Source: Zizania palustris
Lineage: Eukaryota; Streptophyta; Magnoliopsida; Poales; Poaceae
Assembly (NCBI GenBank): GCA_019279435.1
Contig: JAAALK010000082.1
Coordinates: forward strand, 26,197,034-26,261,033
Direction of reading: 5' to 3'
DNA: 64,000 nt
Shown here: positions 1-11,580 of the stretch, in pieces
Numbering within the stretch: the first letter of the stretch is position 1
Layout: every line of letters starts with the position of its first letter
Notes under the pieces: model-generated
The model's input: only the letters and a program-made list of their open reading frames with translations
Database searches by the model: none
What the model was told of the DNA's origin: nothing
Program-made: the position numbers and the translations under genes

Positions 1-2
1 CA

Positions 3-206
3 CTGCCGTCGCTCTCCCCGATGCCCACTACTGATCTCCCTGATGCCCCTGCTCCCGGTGTAGCTAGGTCGGCCGCTGAGTCACCGAGTCCCGATGACGT
101 CGCCTCGAATCCTACTGCCCCGCCGCCCGGCACGATCTTTCCATCCCGTCGCCTATCATCTCTAGTTAATGGAAGTAGAACACCGGCAAGCAAGAAACAA
201 AAATAA
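3..206 (+). CDS. Open frame reaching the window edge; possible C-terminal end of an unknown protein
   Basis: The frame is open from the first bases to a TAA at 204-206 and is rich in Pro, Ser, Ala and Asp, ending in a basic tail (KKQK). Base composition drops sharply from GC-rich to AT-rich just after the stop, as at the end of a coding or GC-rich unit. No domain or known family is recognisable in about 67 residues. It could be the last exon of a host or transposon gene whose body lies left of the window, or chance coding potential in a GC-rich patch. The Met at 21 is an internal codon, not a supported start. Confidence 0.2.
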   Translation: MPSLSPMPTTDLPDAPAPGVARSAAESPSPDDVASNPTAPPPGTIFPSRRLSSLVNGSRTPASKKQK

Positions 207-1370
207 AAAAGTGAAAGGGTAGGTTGTGTAATGGTTGTAAATTAGTACTAACTCCGCATTCTATTTTAAAAAGTGAATTTACTTAGTACTCTCTAATATG
301 CTTCGTAAAAAATGAGAAAAATGAGGAGCGGAGTCGTAAATCTACTTTTTTCACAGATTCAAAAATTAAGATATGAATATGTTCGGCTAGCGGTTTGTGG
401 AGCAGACCTATAAAACCTAGAGTGGAGTAGTGCTAAATAACCATTTAGTTATGATATCTGATTTTATTTTAAACTAAAAATAAAAAGTATTTTACTTTAT
501 TACAGAAACTCTAGATCTAGTAAGATTTTGGAGCTAAAGTTATGGTAAATATGGTCTAATATGCATGGTATATGGGATAACCTAGATTGTCTACTTCTTG
601 GAAGCCGCGATCCTGAGAAACGGTTTCCAAAGAATTACGTACAAAACAGTACAATTCTCTCAGAATTAGCATGACATTGACTTGTGGTAAACCGGGCATA
701 TAAAGCACTTAGTCCGGCCCAAAGCAACAAGAGCACTAAGGCCATTACAAAAGGTCCTAGAAGTGGGCTCTTAATCTCTAGATTCTGCAACAGGAGGGCC
801 ATGCAAACAGCAATTAGGCCCATTAATATGGGGTTACGTAAAACAATACTACTCCCAACCACCTAAAAAATCGGACTTAAATAAAACCGATAATATCATC
901 AATCATCGGTTTGGCTTAACTCAAAGACCATTTACGTATTTGAACTTACGTGAACTTGATGAATTGGATTGTTTCAATAGAAGACTAGGTGAATCAGGTC
1001 ATTTTGAACCGGCGGTTCGCATTAATTGAGATAACCAAGACTTGGGCTTAGTTTAGGCTCAAATCTTATTTACTAATGTCCCCAATATATATTAATCCAA
1101 ATGGGCAAAGTACGAAGATATGGGTTTGAAACTATATTGTTTGGTTGCTAGCTTATAATTATGACTAAATATCCATCTTAATGTGTCTAAGTATATATAT
1201 GCATGTCAAATAAATATTCTGATTCTACAATTAAACAAGTAACACCATCATCGATCAGATCGATGGACCTGACTCTTTCCACTTATGCTAGTGCTACTAA
1301 CTCAGTCTCCATATTCGTCAGGAAAAGGATTTGTGCAGAATGGATGTTGTGCTGCCTGTAATTTTTAGAG
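207..1370. other. AT-rich intergenic stretch, no gene seen
   Basis: No long frame, RNA gene or clear repeat boundary is visible. Short frames around 635-866 overlap on both strands and look like chance. Confidence 0.5.
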
Positions 1371-1420
1371 CATCTCCAATGTATGAGTGTTTAAATAGGT
1401 GCTAAAACAACAAATATGGA

Positions 1421-1546
1421 TAAGCATTTTATTTAAGAGCTTTAAGTTTCAATGCAAAGAGCTAGATGCTTAAACTGACTTAAGCATTTTATTTAAGAAC
1501 TTTAAGTTTCAATGCAAAGTGCTAAAGCTAAATGCTTAAACTGATT
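1421..1546. repeat. 60-bp tandem duplication in a MITE-like context
   Basis: Two adjacent copies of a 60-bp unit beginning TAAGCATTTTATTTAAGA lie at 1421-1480 and 1481-1546; the second has a short internal insertion (CTAAAG). Just upstream, at about 1367, is the phrase GAGCATCTCCAATG, familiar as a terminal phrase of small DNA transposons in grasses. No matching inverted end was found, so only a decayed fragment can be claimed. Confidence 0.5.
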
Positions 1547-2366
1547 TTTTCAAATCAGAGCACCCAATGAAACTATTTTTGATTTTTTTGAATCGGCTAT
1601 ACACAATTATTTTTTCAAAAATATATTATTTTAAAAAATTGTTGCACATATGTATGTTATTTTGGAGCTATCGGTTTATTAGTTTACCGTTGTTTTCTCA
1701 TAATAAAATTATTTTATTACTTTGTGATGGATTTTGTTGTGAATGAAACGGTTTCAATTGTTTTTACTGGAGCGCCATCCTGAGCATCGACACTTCACCA
1801 AGCGTCGATTGCTGTGCAAAGCATCCGGTTCAATAAAAAAAACCAATTTTTTTTTTGCGCTAGCGCCTTCACAAGCTGAGCGTTAAAGCTACTCTTATAA
1901 TCTAAAATTGTATTAAAACTTTTTTCATGAATGGATTTTAAAAAAAACTTATTTTAGTATTAGGCTCGAAGCTAGACACCAGTACCAACGTGGGTGCCCA
2001 GCTCCCGTTCCATCGCTGACATGGCAGAGGTCATTTCTTTACTCAAGTTGTGTGCGAACAAAAATTGTCAAGCTTGTCGTCCATATTTTAGCAAGCTTAA
2101 AAAATTTTTGCCACATTTTTTTAAGTTATTGATATGTAAGATTAAAGAGAATTTTATCACAGTTTGTGATAGTAACCAAACAACTATCAATACAGTTAAA
2201 TTTTTCTAATCTTAAATGTGACAAAGTGTGGTTGATAACCAATAATACCTGCGTTTCTTTGCAAACAAAGACTTCAGCAGTGTAGCGTTGAATATTCACC
2301 ACTCTCAAGTGAGTTTAGCTGGTTTCAATCCCTAGAAACTTTGATTTTTCCTCCCTTTTTTTACGA

Positions 2367-2666
2367 GTGCTGCTCTTGTTTCTCTACCGTTAAAATATAA
2401 TTTCAATTTTAAAATACAATTTTAATAGTGTATTATATTTTTTTGCCGTTCTTTATTTGTCTTTACTGTTACTTATATTTAAATTTGGACGCATCATTTT
2501 TATTTGAAGTAAAAACAAGCAGATAGATGTTAATTTCTGTCCTCATGTCTGCCAACCCAAGTTAAGCACAACGGAAAAATATTTTTCAATAATATTAATT
2601 ATTAAAATTATATTTTAAAATTCAAATTTTGGTACTATTTTAGTACTGAAGAAACAAGGGCAGCAC
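2367..2666. mobile_element. MITE-like inverted-repeat unit of about 300 bp
   Basis: The ends form a 17-bp inverted repeat with one mismatch: GTGCTGCTCTTGTTTCT at 2367-2383 against AGAAACAAGGGCAGCAC at 2650-2666. The interior is AT-rich and non-coding. The superfamily is not assigned because no clean target duplication is seen at the ends. Confidence 0.4.
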
Positions 2667-2945
2667 CGCACCAGGAAAAACGGAGCAGCAACTTTGATAA
2701 TATATATATATTTAATAATATATTATATTTTTTGCCCGTTCTTTTTTTACTGTTACTTATATTTTAAACTTGGACACATCCTTTTTATTTAAAGTAAAAG
2801 CAAGCATATGGATCTTTATTTCTATCCTCATGTCTGACCCAAGTCAAACACAAGGGGACAATATTTTTCAATAATGTTAATTATTAAAAATTATATTTTA
2901 AAATTTAAATTTGGGTACACTATTTTAGTACTAGAAAAAATGATC
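2426..2945. repeat. Tandem duplication of about 290 bp, AT-rich
   Basis: The block starting at 2426 (TTTTTTTGCCGTTC..., TTACTGTTACTTATA, ATATTTTTCAATAAT, TATTTTAGTACT) recurs from about 2716 to 2945 in the same order and orientation with moderate divergence. The first copy overlaps the inverted-repeat unit at 2367-2666, so the second looks like a partial tandem copy of that unit. Confidence 0.6.
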
Positions 2946-2996
2946 AATAGAGGGAAAAAACGGAGTAAAAATCCAAAGTTTTCGTGCATCGAACCT

Positions 2997-3395
2997 AGAC
3001 ACTGTTTGGTTATTTTATGGACTAAACTAAACTTTAGTCTTACTTGACTAAACTTTAGTCACTAATTGTTTGATTCTAGTGACTAAAAGTTATTATATGA
3101 GTTGAATAAAGACTAAACCGCCCCTAATAAATGACTGTAAATATCTTTTGTCTCATTCCAAGAGGAATTAATGAGAGGTGTTTTTTGTCATTAGTACTTT
3201 TTAGTCTCTTTTAGCAACCTCATGTTGATTGAAGAACTAAAGTTTAGAAACTAAAATTTAGTTCATTTTAATCAACATATTTAACATTTTAGAAATTAAA
3301 ATGAACTAGGAAGGCGGAACAAACAAGATCCTAATTTCAACCTTTAGTTCCTAAAATTTAGGGAGGCGGAACAAACAAGACCCTAATTTCACCGT
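2997..3395. mobile_element. hAT-type MITE-like sequence with GACTAAA motifs, decayed
   Basis: The left end reads TAGACACTGTTTGGTTA and is followed by repeated GACTAAA/TTTAGTC motifs, a pattern known from non-autonomous hAT MITEs in grasses. The right end reads GGCGGAACAAACAAGACCCTAA, roughly inverted to the left end. The right-end phrase occurs twice (about 3310-3345 and 3360-3395), so the end itself is duplicated. Family assignment is inference. Confidence 0.4.
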
Positions 3396-4035
3396 GGTGA
3401 AGACTCACCCCTACAACGCAAAGAAACACAATACAACTTGTAAACACAATACAGCTTGAAAAGAAATGGCCCTGCTGACGTCCTGCTAGCTTGGCGCTAA
3501 CCTCTGCCACGATCAAATAATAGCTGTGCACCCACATTGGCGTCAGTATCTATGGCACGAGCTAGCCAACCAATAGGGCTCACGCTGAGCTTTATTTTTT
3601 TCAAATAAGTTTTTTCGAAAATTTATTTGTCAAAAAAATTATATTGTAAAAATTGCTGGACACGACGCCCACTTGCATCATTTGCAAATGCAACCGGGCC
3701 ACTTGATCGGCAAAGCTACGCTATCATGATCAGGCACGCCCATCCATGGCGACGCGACCACACCGAGGAAGATAAGCTTAAAAAGAGGAAAAGAGCGTGC
3801 CCGTATTGACATGGTGACTTGCCATGAGGCGCTCGGTCCGACAGGCACATGCAGTTCACTGGTCACACGGCACACATCATCGTCCAATATGCAATGACGG
3901 AGTATTACGGTAATTTTACGATTAATATCTAAATTATATAAATCATGACCTCAACATAAATTAATATTAATAAATCTATTATACTAATAAAACACAACAG
4001 AGCAATAGTGATTTCGCAAAATATGATTAATAACC
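3396..4035. other. Intergenic, no gene seen
   Basis: Short overlapping frames on both strands at 3627-3887 show no domain. Nothing else supportable was seen. Confidence 0.4.
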
Positions 4036-4039
4036 ACAC

Positions 4040-4420
4040 ATAAATGTAACACACATACTATCTGGTTGTTGAACATGAATCCGTAATCGGTGTAGAGATT
4101 TTTCCATTGGTGTTGGATCGTAACACCTGATGGCGACCGACGGTAGACGTAGATAGAAGACGCACCATGATGATGAACTTGATCAGTCGCGCGAAACGCT
4201 TCCCAAAAATCTTATTTACCCTCTCCCGGTGCAAGATTACAAGGACGACTGGTTTCGGAAACTTACTCTCCCATTCCCGGTGCACACCGATGGATGAAAT
4301 GAAGTAGTCTACGACGGCAGCACAACAGACAGAAGAGACAGATAACTCTAGGTTGGTTCTATTGTATTTTTCATCCCCATGATTGCTAGATCTACGGGTA
4401 TTTATATAGGAGCAACCAGA
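4040..4420 (-). repeat. LTR-like fragment with a TATA box on the minus strand
   Basis: On the minus strand a TATATAAA box (4401-4408) is followed by a moderately GC-rich leader of about 330 bp. Phrases such as CACCGGGAGAGGG and TTTTTGGGAAGCG remind me of U3/R/U5 parts of grass LTR elements. No TG...CA borders or target duplication were found, so it may be a broken LTR or the 5' region of another mobile element. Confidence 0.3.
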
Positions 4421-4720
4421 TCTTGTGTCGCGATCATGGTCTCAATCAATTCGGTTTCCATATAACCATATCTCATAATCTTCTCCACGTTCCTAAAAAA
4501 ATCAAAACAGTAAAAGAAAAGACCACATCTCCAAAAATGCAAGGAGTCGGATTTTGGGAACATGTGGTCGGGCTCGGCAAGCTGACCCCTGACCCCCGAG
4601 ACCCAACTCAGATCAAACACTTGGGAAGTTATTGGTGTTGTTTTTGGTCACACGCGTGGCCCAAGATATATGCTTTACTCCAGTGCAAGTCCTAAATTCT
4701 CGGGGTTCTGAGTGTGCTAA
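4421..4720. other. Flank left of copia 1, no gene seen
   Basis: Overlapping short frames on both strands, none with a domain. The stretch ends in TCAGT (4721-4725), the left target-site duplicate of copia 1. Confidence 0.4.
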
Positions 4721-4725
4721 TCAGT

Positions 4726-7043
4726 TGTAGGACCGAAAGTAGCGACCAGAGGGGGGTGAATGGGCGCCTAAAATTTTTTTCGAATCAATGGCCTGCTCCC
4801 AACACCCAACGCACCTCAAAAGACTTAGCAGCAAAACATAAACAGATCGCCAAAGCCTAAAAGTATCTAGCCTAGAAATGACCGGTGTCTTAGCCAAAGA
4901 AACACCAATACAGTGCTAATAGGCCGAATAACAACTCATTTAAAACATGGACATATCAAGGTACTCAGAACTAAACCATCACAGCAAAAACTCCGTATGT
5001 ACATTAATAGGAGATGAGAGGTTACTGTTCAAGGTTGTCTCCAGTAAGGTACTTGACGAAGCCTGCAACGTCAAAGCCTGCCTCGAAGCAGTTGTGCCGA
5101 AGCCTGTAGTTGTCGAAGTATGCGTCGAAGTTGAAGTGCGAAGGCCGATGCAGTCAAAGCTTGTGAAGGTTGTACCGAAGTATGATTCAAAGTCCATTGT
5201 CGAAGGCTGACAAAGTATGTAGTGGACTTGCCGAAGGTTGATGGAATCGAAACTAGTTCGGTGAAGAGTGTAGCAAAGTGCGAAGCATGCTTCGGTGCGA
5301 AGTGTGAGGCAACCAAAGCCTGCTTCGAAAAGCACAATTCGAAGCTACTAAGCTTTACACAAGAAAAATCAACTTCGAAGCTTAAAGAGAGAAAAATCGA
5401 AGCCTGCAACGCAACCTTCGAAACTAGATTAATCGAAGTATGATTACCGGAGTAGTGACCTTCGAAACACATATCAACTTTGAATCGGAGCCCTCTGAAG
5501 CTTTCACACACGAAGCCGTAGCCCAGAAACAGACTCCGAATCACAACCTCCGAAAGCACAAACTGAGTGGGTCTCACACGAATGAAATGATGCCAGGCAA
5601 AAAGGCAGTACACTTCGAGCGAAGCTCACAAAAAGAAATTTAACGTTGAGAGAAGGTGCTTCGCAAGAGACAGCACTACTTGTGAGGCTTCGGAGAAGGT
5701 AGTCCAAAACTACACAACTAACACCAAATGTTCTCCGAAGACTGTTAACTCTGATGCTGAATACCCTTCGAATGATAGTCCATGCAACTTTGCAGACACA
5801 AACACCGAAGAAATAAAAGCGTTCAGACTACGCCAGATAACGTTCACACCTACGAAGCCTACACATGGCGAAGTCCTCAAGCAAAAGCAATTTTGTAGAA
5901 AAACAGATCGGACCCTAACACCTAAAGCAAAATAGCTTCTGCAATACTAGCTCCTAGACTTGTGCAGACACTGAAATGTGTCAGATACAGGAGAAAAGAT
6001 GTCTTCCTGCAGTCTATACGCACAAGAACAAGAACCTACAGAACCTAGCTGCTAGGCTAAAACGTTAGCTAGCAATGTTCATCCTCTCAACACGCTGCGC
6101 CAGAGAGCAAAAAACAATGAACAAAAAACTTTATCTCTCTTTCAAAAAACATGTGCAGCAAAACACAGAACTGAGCACTTTTCAGTCTCTGTCGAAGAAG
6201 AAAAATCACAGAGAGAAACGAAAGCCAACGATAAAACACATCGCCGTGAATCTCAATGAATGAGATAGTACGAAGAGAAACCTGAGAAAATCACGCGAGG
6301 AACTGAAGATCACGAAGAACAAGAACCTTCGTATGGCGGTGACGCTCTCACGGGAAGAAACAGGAACAAGCCAAAAATGTGGGGAAAGTAAACTCTGATT
6401 TTTTTAGATTAAAGTGAGTTAACCCTAACCCTAGGGATTGGGGCCCTATTTATAGGCAGCCCAATAGAATAGGAAAATACTAAAAGACCCTTAGGGTTTT
6501 TTACAGACGCTGAAATAAAAGGAAAAGACCAAACTACCCTTAGGATATTTTTACAGACTCGACTGACTGACTGTGGGCCTAAGGACAAAATAGAAAACTC
6601 CTATTTATAGATAACTTGTCCGGAAGCGGAGCTTTCGTAGCGAATACGGCTTCACTCCAGGACGGTCCGATCCAAAATCAACGGTCATCAGTTTTGCGCC
6701 GAAACTGACAAAGCGTCCACCGGCTTTGCACCAGGTACCCGGATTGGGCCGGCTCGATTTCGCAGCTCTCTCAGCCTGGCAATCGCTCGCCGCCCGTGTA
6801 CCTGAGTCAATCCTGGTGAACAGCCCAGTGGATCCTCTGCTGCTCCTAGCCCATGTACCCGGATTGGGCCAACCCGACTTCGCGGCCCCTCTGCCCGACA
6901 GTCGCTTGCTGCCCGTGTACCTGAGTCAAATGCGGCCCAGACGCAGCAACTCTTCTCTTCTCTTCTGTCCTATTTGACTACCGTTGACAATGACTCATCA
7001 CATCTGGAGCCATGAGGCCCACGCTCTTCAGCATGGCTCCTCA
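4726..7043 (-). repeat. 3' LTR of copia 1
   Basis: This 2318-bp LTR runs TG...CA and matches the split right LTR. It is full of TTCGAAG-type palindromes between about 5050 and 5700. On the minus strand a TATA box (TATAAATA, 6447-6454) sits in the context GGGCTGCC-TATAAATA-GGGCCCC. The facing LTR has lost about 150 bp that include this box. Confidence 0.92.
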
Positions 7044-8469
7044 ATCTCCCCCTTGATGAGTGCATTGTCAACACTTCTCCTCTTCAGCTTTTTCAGTACC
7101 TGCAAGCAACTGTGGAAACACGAAAACAAAACACAAGAAAATAGAGAAGAAGAAAATAAAGTAAAATTTTAACCCTAATGACCAAGAAACCGAACAAAAA
7201 CAGGAAGTGGTCATTATGGTTAACCAAAAGTAAAAGCTCAAAAACGAGTGCAATCTCAGAATTTATCAACAAGGATATCAAAAGAATAAGGACAAACGGG
7301 ACAAAAACTCCCCCTGAAACAAATCCTAGAGAAAGCCAAAACTCCCCCTTAAACTCTTCTCCCAAAATTTCTCCCCCTTGTTGACAAGTGGACTCATCAA
7401 GCGAGACTAAATGCACTCGAAAGAGACACAGACTCCCCCCAGAAATGCAACTCCCCCTCAAAATATTCAATGAATGCAACTGGGGTGCAGGTGGAGTGTA
7501 GAAAGCATGCTTCTCAGATATGATTGACTGCAATTAACAAAATCTAGCAGGTATAGCAAAAGACATACTGTCTAAGACACATGGCATGATCAGTGCAACA
7601 GATGATATCTAAAGAAAGTCATTAGCACACATTTTTTCAATTTTTGCAACCAAAAGCATCACCACATTTTCCAGTTGACAAGCAAGGTAGAGTATGAGAT
7701 GCAGAAGCTAACTGATATCTACCAAGATAAGCATTGTCCAAAACAAAGTGCTTCAGCAAACTTGTTGTCTTTTAATTTTCAGGCTTTTTCATTTTCCTTT
7801 TCCATTTGTGCCAGGGGTTATTTGCAAGTCAAACCTTATGCTGACCGACCAAGTCAAGCCTAGGCCAGAACTGGACCATCAGAAGCTTAAGACATTGGTC
7901 TTGGCATACATTACATCATCCTAGTTCATACCAAGGTGCTATGGTACGTAGTCCAAAACAATGCAATGCGACAAAGCAAACCCACCTGGATCTTTTCAAT
8001 TCAAGCATAAAAAGGCATGGAATTTTCATTTTTCTGATTTTTCATCATGTTTATAGCACATTTCCATGTTTAAAGCATAAAGATGTTCAAGTTGCATATC
8101 TGCATCTAAGTAAGGAACGAGCTACAAGGCATGTAACAGATAGCAAAAGCACTCAACCTACACATGCGAGTTACCAGAAGCAATGGTGATCATTTTTTCA
8201 ATTTTTAAAGCACAAAAATCATGCATATGACAGATATCAGACATATCATATGAACTGAAACAAAGCATGATCATCGACAAGTAATCAAAAGCATGTACCA
8301 GCTAGAATAAGTAAAGCAGTTCAATCATATAACAGAAGCAGGCTCAAAGTGTGATATGTGAGTATGTATGATATGAACACACACAAAAAGACTCAAGAAA
8401 AGAGTAATGAAGAAATAAAACTGACTCAAAGGTAGACTGATCTAGGGGTTTGGTGAAAATGTCAGCCAA
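7044..8469 (-). other. Copia 1 3' untranslated region with repeated polypurine tracts
   Basis: The tract directly next to the 3' LTR reads ATCAAGGGGGAGAT on the minus strand (7044-7057) and should prime plus-strand DNA synthesis. At least five more G-runs of the AGGGGGAG type recur at about 7308-7460. Multiple tracts are a known Sirevirus trait. The rest, to 8469, shows no gene; plus-strand frames such as 7178-7384 and 7941-8189 have no domain. Confidence 0.7.
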
Positions 8470-11400
8470 CTAATGATGAGTATCAACATGAACAAGGTCA
8501 ATGACACCTTTCTCATATTGATCCCGCAGAAAGTGAAAGCGCACATCAATGTGTTTGGTTTTTGAATGAAGACACGAGTTTTTCCCTACACTAATAGCAC
8601 TGGTGCTGTCGCAAAACAGAGGAACTCTGGTAGGAAAGAACAACCCAAAGTCTCGCAACGTGGAAATCATCAAACCAACTGTGAGTAGTAGCTAGCAGCA
8701 ATTACATACTCAGCCTTAGTGGTCAAAAGTGCAACTCCAGATTGTTTTCGAGAAGACCAAGAGACAAGAGAAGAACCAAGAAACTGGCAAGTACCAGAAG
8801 TCGACTTGTGATCCAACTGGCACCCACCAAAGTCAGCGTCCAAAAAGCCAGATAAATCAAGAGATGATGATGTTGAATAGTAAAGACCAAGATCAGGCGC
8901 ATAGGTAAGATACCTAAAAATGCGCTTGACAGCCTGCCGATGAGACGCGTGTGGTGAAGACTGGAAGCACGCGCACAGTCCCATGGCGAACTGTATGTAC
9001 GGTCTTGTTGCCGTTAAGTACAGCAGCGAACCGATCATCCCTCGAAACTCTCTCTCATTGACCTTGACGCCACTCTCGTCCTTGTCGAGGCCCCCAGATG
9101 TGCCCATTGGCATCATTTGAGGCTTTAGCTCTCCACCAAAGTTGAATTTCTTCAACATGTCTCGAGTGTACTTACCCTGGTGGATGAAGGTGTCGTCCTT
9201 GGTCTGCTTGATCTGGAGCCCTAGGAAGTACTTAAGCGCACCCATGAGGCTCATCTCAAACTCGCTGTGCATCTGCTCAGAAAACTTGGACACAAGAGAG
9301 TCAGTAGTACCGCCAAAGATAATATCGTCCACGTAAATCTGAGCAACTAAAAAATCTAAAGCATCTCTGAGCAAGAAGAGAGTTTTATCCACAGAACCCA
9401 TCACAAAGCCCTTTCCCAATAAAAACTGCTTTAACCGGTCATACCAAGCCCTGAGGGCTTGCTTCAGACCGTATAAAGCTTTTTGTAGTTTAAAAACATG
9501 TCAAGGAAACTTAGGGTTTTCAAAACCGGGGGGCTGCCTAACATAGACCTCCTCCTCTATGTACCCGTTCAGAAAAGCACTCTTGACATCCATTTGAAAA
9601 AGCTTAAAACCCTTCGAAGCGGCAAAAGCTAAGAGAATGCGAATGGACTCAAGTCGGGCAACAGGGGCAAAAGTTTCTTCAAAATCAATACCTTCCTTTT
9701 GCAAAAACCCTGTGCAACCAGTCGAGCTTTGTTGCGCCCCACAACCCCATCTTCACCTTGCTTGTTTTTGAATACCCACTTGGTGCCTATGGGGTTGCAT
9801 CCAGATGACAGCTCAACCAGTGTCCAAACCCAATTGCGGACAAAATTCTCAAGCTCTTCTTGCATAGCATTAATCCAATTCAAATCGGAAAGAGCATGAG
9901 AAATGTCTCTGGTCTCAAAAGATGCAACAAAAGCATATTCAGCAAACACAGCAAGTGAGTCAATAGAAGAACGCAAAGTCCTCACAGACAAATCACCGAT
10001 GATGAGCTCTGAGGGGTGATCACGCTGAACTGCTCGGGATCCCTGGTGATCTGAAGTCACCTCACCGGAGTCAGCAGCAGGCACCTCTGGACTCAACTGA
10101 GGGGTCTCGATCGAAGTGGAAGAAGTGATCAGAGGTCCGCCCTCGTCCTCAGTCGAAGTCTCAGAAGGTGTGGGTTCTGCAGGCAGTGCAGAAGGCCCAC
10201 CCTCATCAACAGCTGGAGTGTCCTCATTTTCCTCGAAGATGGACTCTCCGAGCTCACCATCTCCAGAAGGCTCAAAAGAAGGAGTCAAAAAAGGCAAGGA
10301 CTCATCGAAAGAAACCTCACAAGTCTTGACAAGCTGCTGGGAGTCGATGTTCCAAACACGGAAGCCTCGAGAATGCAACACATAGCTAAGAAAAACTCCA
10401 TCCCAGCAATGAGACTCAAATTTGTCGAAATGCCCACCCTTCTTGAGCACGAAGCACTTGCAGCCAAACGCTCGCAAGTGGCTCACCTTGGGCTGTCTGC
10501 CAAACCACAACTCATATGAAGTCTTACCTAGGTAAGCTCTAAGAAAAATGCGGTTGGCCAGATAGCAAGCCGTGTTCATAGCTTCGGCCCAAAAATGCCT
10601 AGGAGTCCTGTGCTCATCGAGCATCGTCCTGGCCATCTCAACTAGCGTGCGGTTCTTTCATTCCACAACACCATTCCGTGAGGGAGTGTAAGGAGTAGAA
10701 AACTGACGGTCAAGACCCTGATCACTGCAGAAGCTGACGAACTGAGAGTTCTTGAACCAGAGCCGTTGTCGGAGCAAATTGCTCGCATCCGACCATTGTT
10801 CTCATTCTTCAGCTTCAAAATTAGGTCATGGACAAAATGAAAAGTTTCATCCTTAGACTCCAAAAAGAAAACCCACGAGAATCGAGAAAAATCGTCAACA
10901 ATCACAAGTGCATACCACTTTCCACCGACTGAGCGTACCCGAGCTGGACTGACATTGTCCATGTGGTAACAGTTCGCCCGGATATGAAGTCATCACCTGA
11001 GTCACAGGTGAGTGAGAAGCGGCAACCATTTTCCCATGACGATAGGGATGACAAACTAGATCCTTCTCCATTTTAAGCTTGGGCAATCCTCGGATGAGGT
11101 CCATTGAGCTCAACCTGACTAACAGATCAAAACTCAAATGACCTAGCCTCCTATGCCACTTCCAGAGCTCAGAGGAGGATCCAGCAATCAAATAGCGAGA
11201 AGGGCCAAAAGAACTAGAGAAGTCAATCTGAAAAACCTTACCAAAAGGTAAGATCTGGCAAATCAAAGACCCTCTAGAATCAATCACAGAAGAACTGCCC
11301 TTCTTAAAGCGAACCTCCAACCCATCCTCAAGAAGTTGTGAAACAGAAATCAAATTGAAGTTCAAATTTCCAACCAAAGCAACGTTCTTTAAAGAGAAAT

Positions 11401-11578
11401 GGTGAGAGATGTGAATTGAGCCAATGTCGTGTACCTTCCCTTGACCACTGTTCCCGGAAGTGATGTACTCTTTGGAGCTCGGGGGAGTGAGACTGGAGAA
11501 CCATCTGCGATGTACCGTCATGTGGCGAGAGCATCCTGAGTCCATGATCCAAACATCCTCCAGTCCCCGATCCTGCAC
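8470..11578 (-). pseudogene. Copia 1 pol (protease, integrase, reverse transcriptase, RNase H), broken
   Basis: Reading leftwards from 11578: an aspartic protease motif (DSGCSRHMT, about 11540), the integrase zinc-binding/GAG-pre-integrase region (WHRRLGH), an integrase core start (VDDFSRFSWVFF, about 10900), the integrase C-terminal region, reverse transcriptase (YVDDIIFG, about 9340) and RNase H (DADFGGC). Pieces lie in different frames, with breaks near 10960, 10640, 9700, 9500 and 8670. Where the family has VVERKNRT after the catalytic Glu, this copy has a TGA in place of Arg (about 10655). The end near 8470 stops just before the expected LADIFTKPL motif. It cannot give a functional enzyme. 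Confidence 0.88.
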
Positions 11579-11580
11579 AA

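Noticed and set aside
1..4720. Host protein-coding gene left of copia 1
   Set aside because: Apart from the edge frame at 3-206, no frame shows a domain or plausible exon structure; the stretch is AT-rich with MITE-like repeats.
5071..5613. 180-codon minus-strand frame in the copia 1 LTR (and 196 codons at 28216-28806)
   Set aside because: Lies in the TTCGAAG-rich LTR field; the peptide is low-complexity Phe/Ser-rich with no domain, and neighbouring frames are open too.
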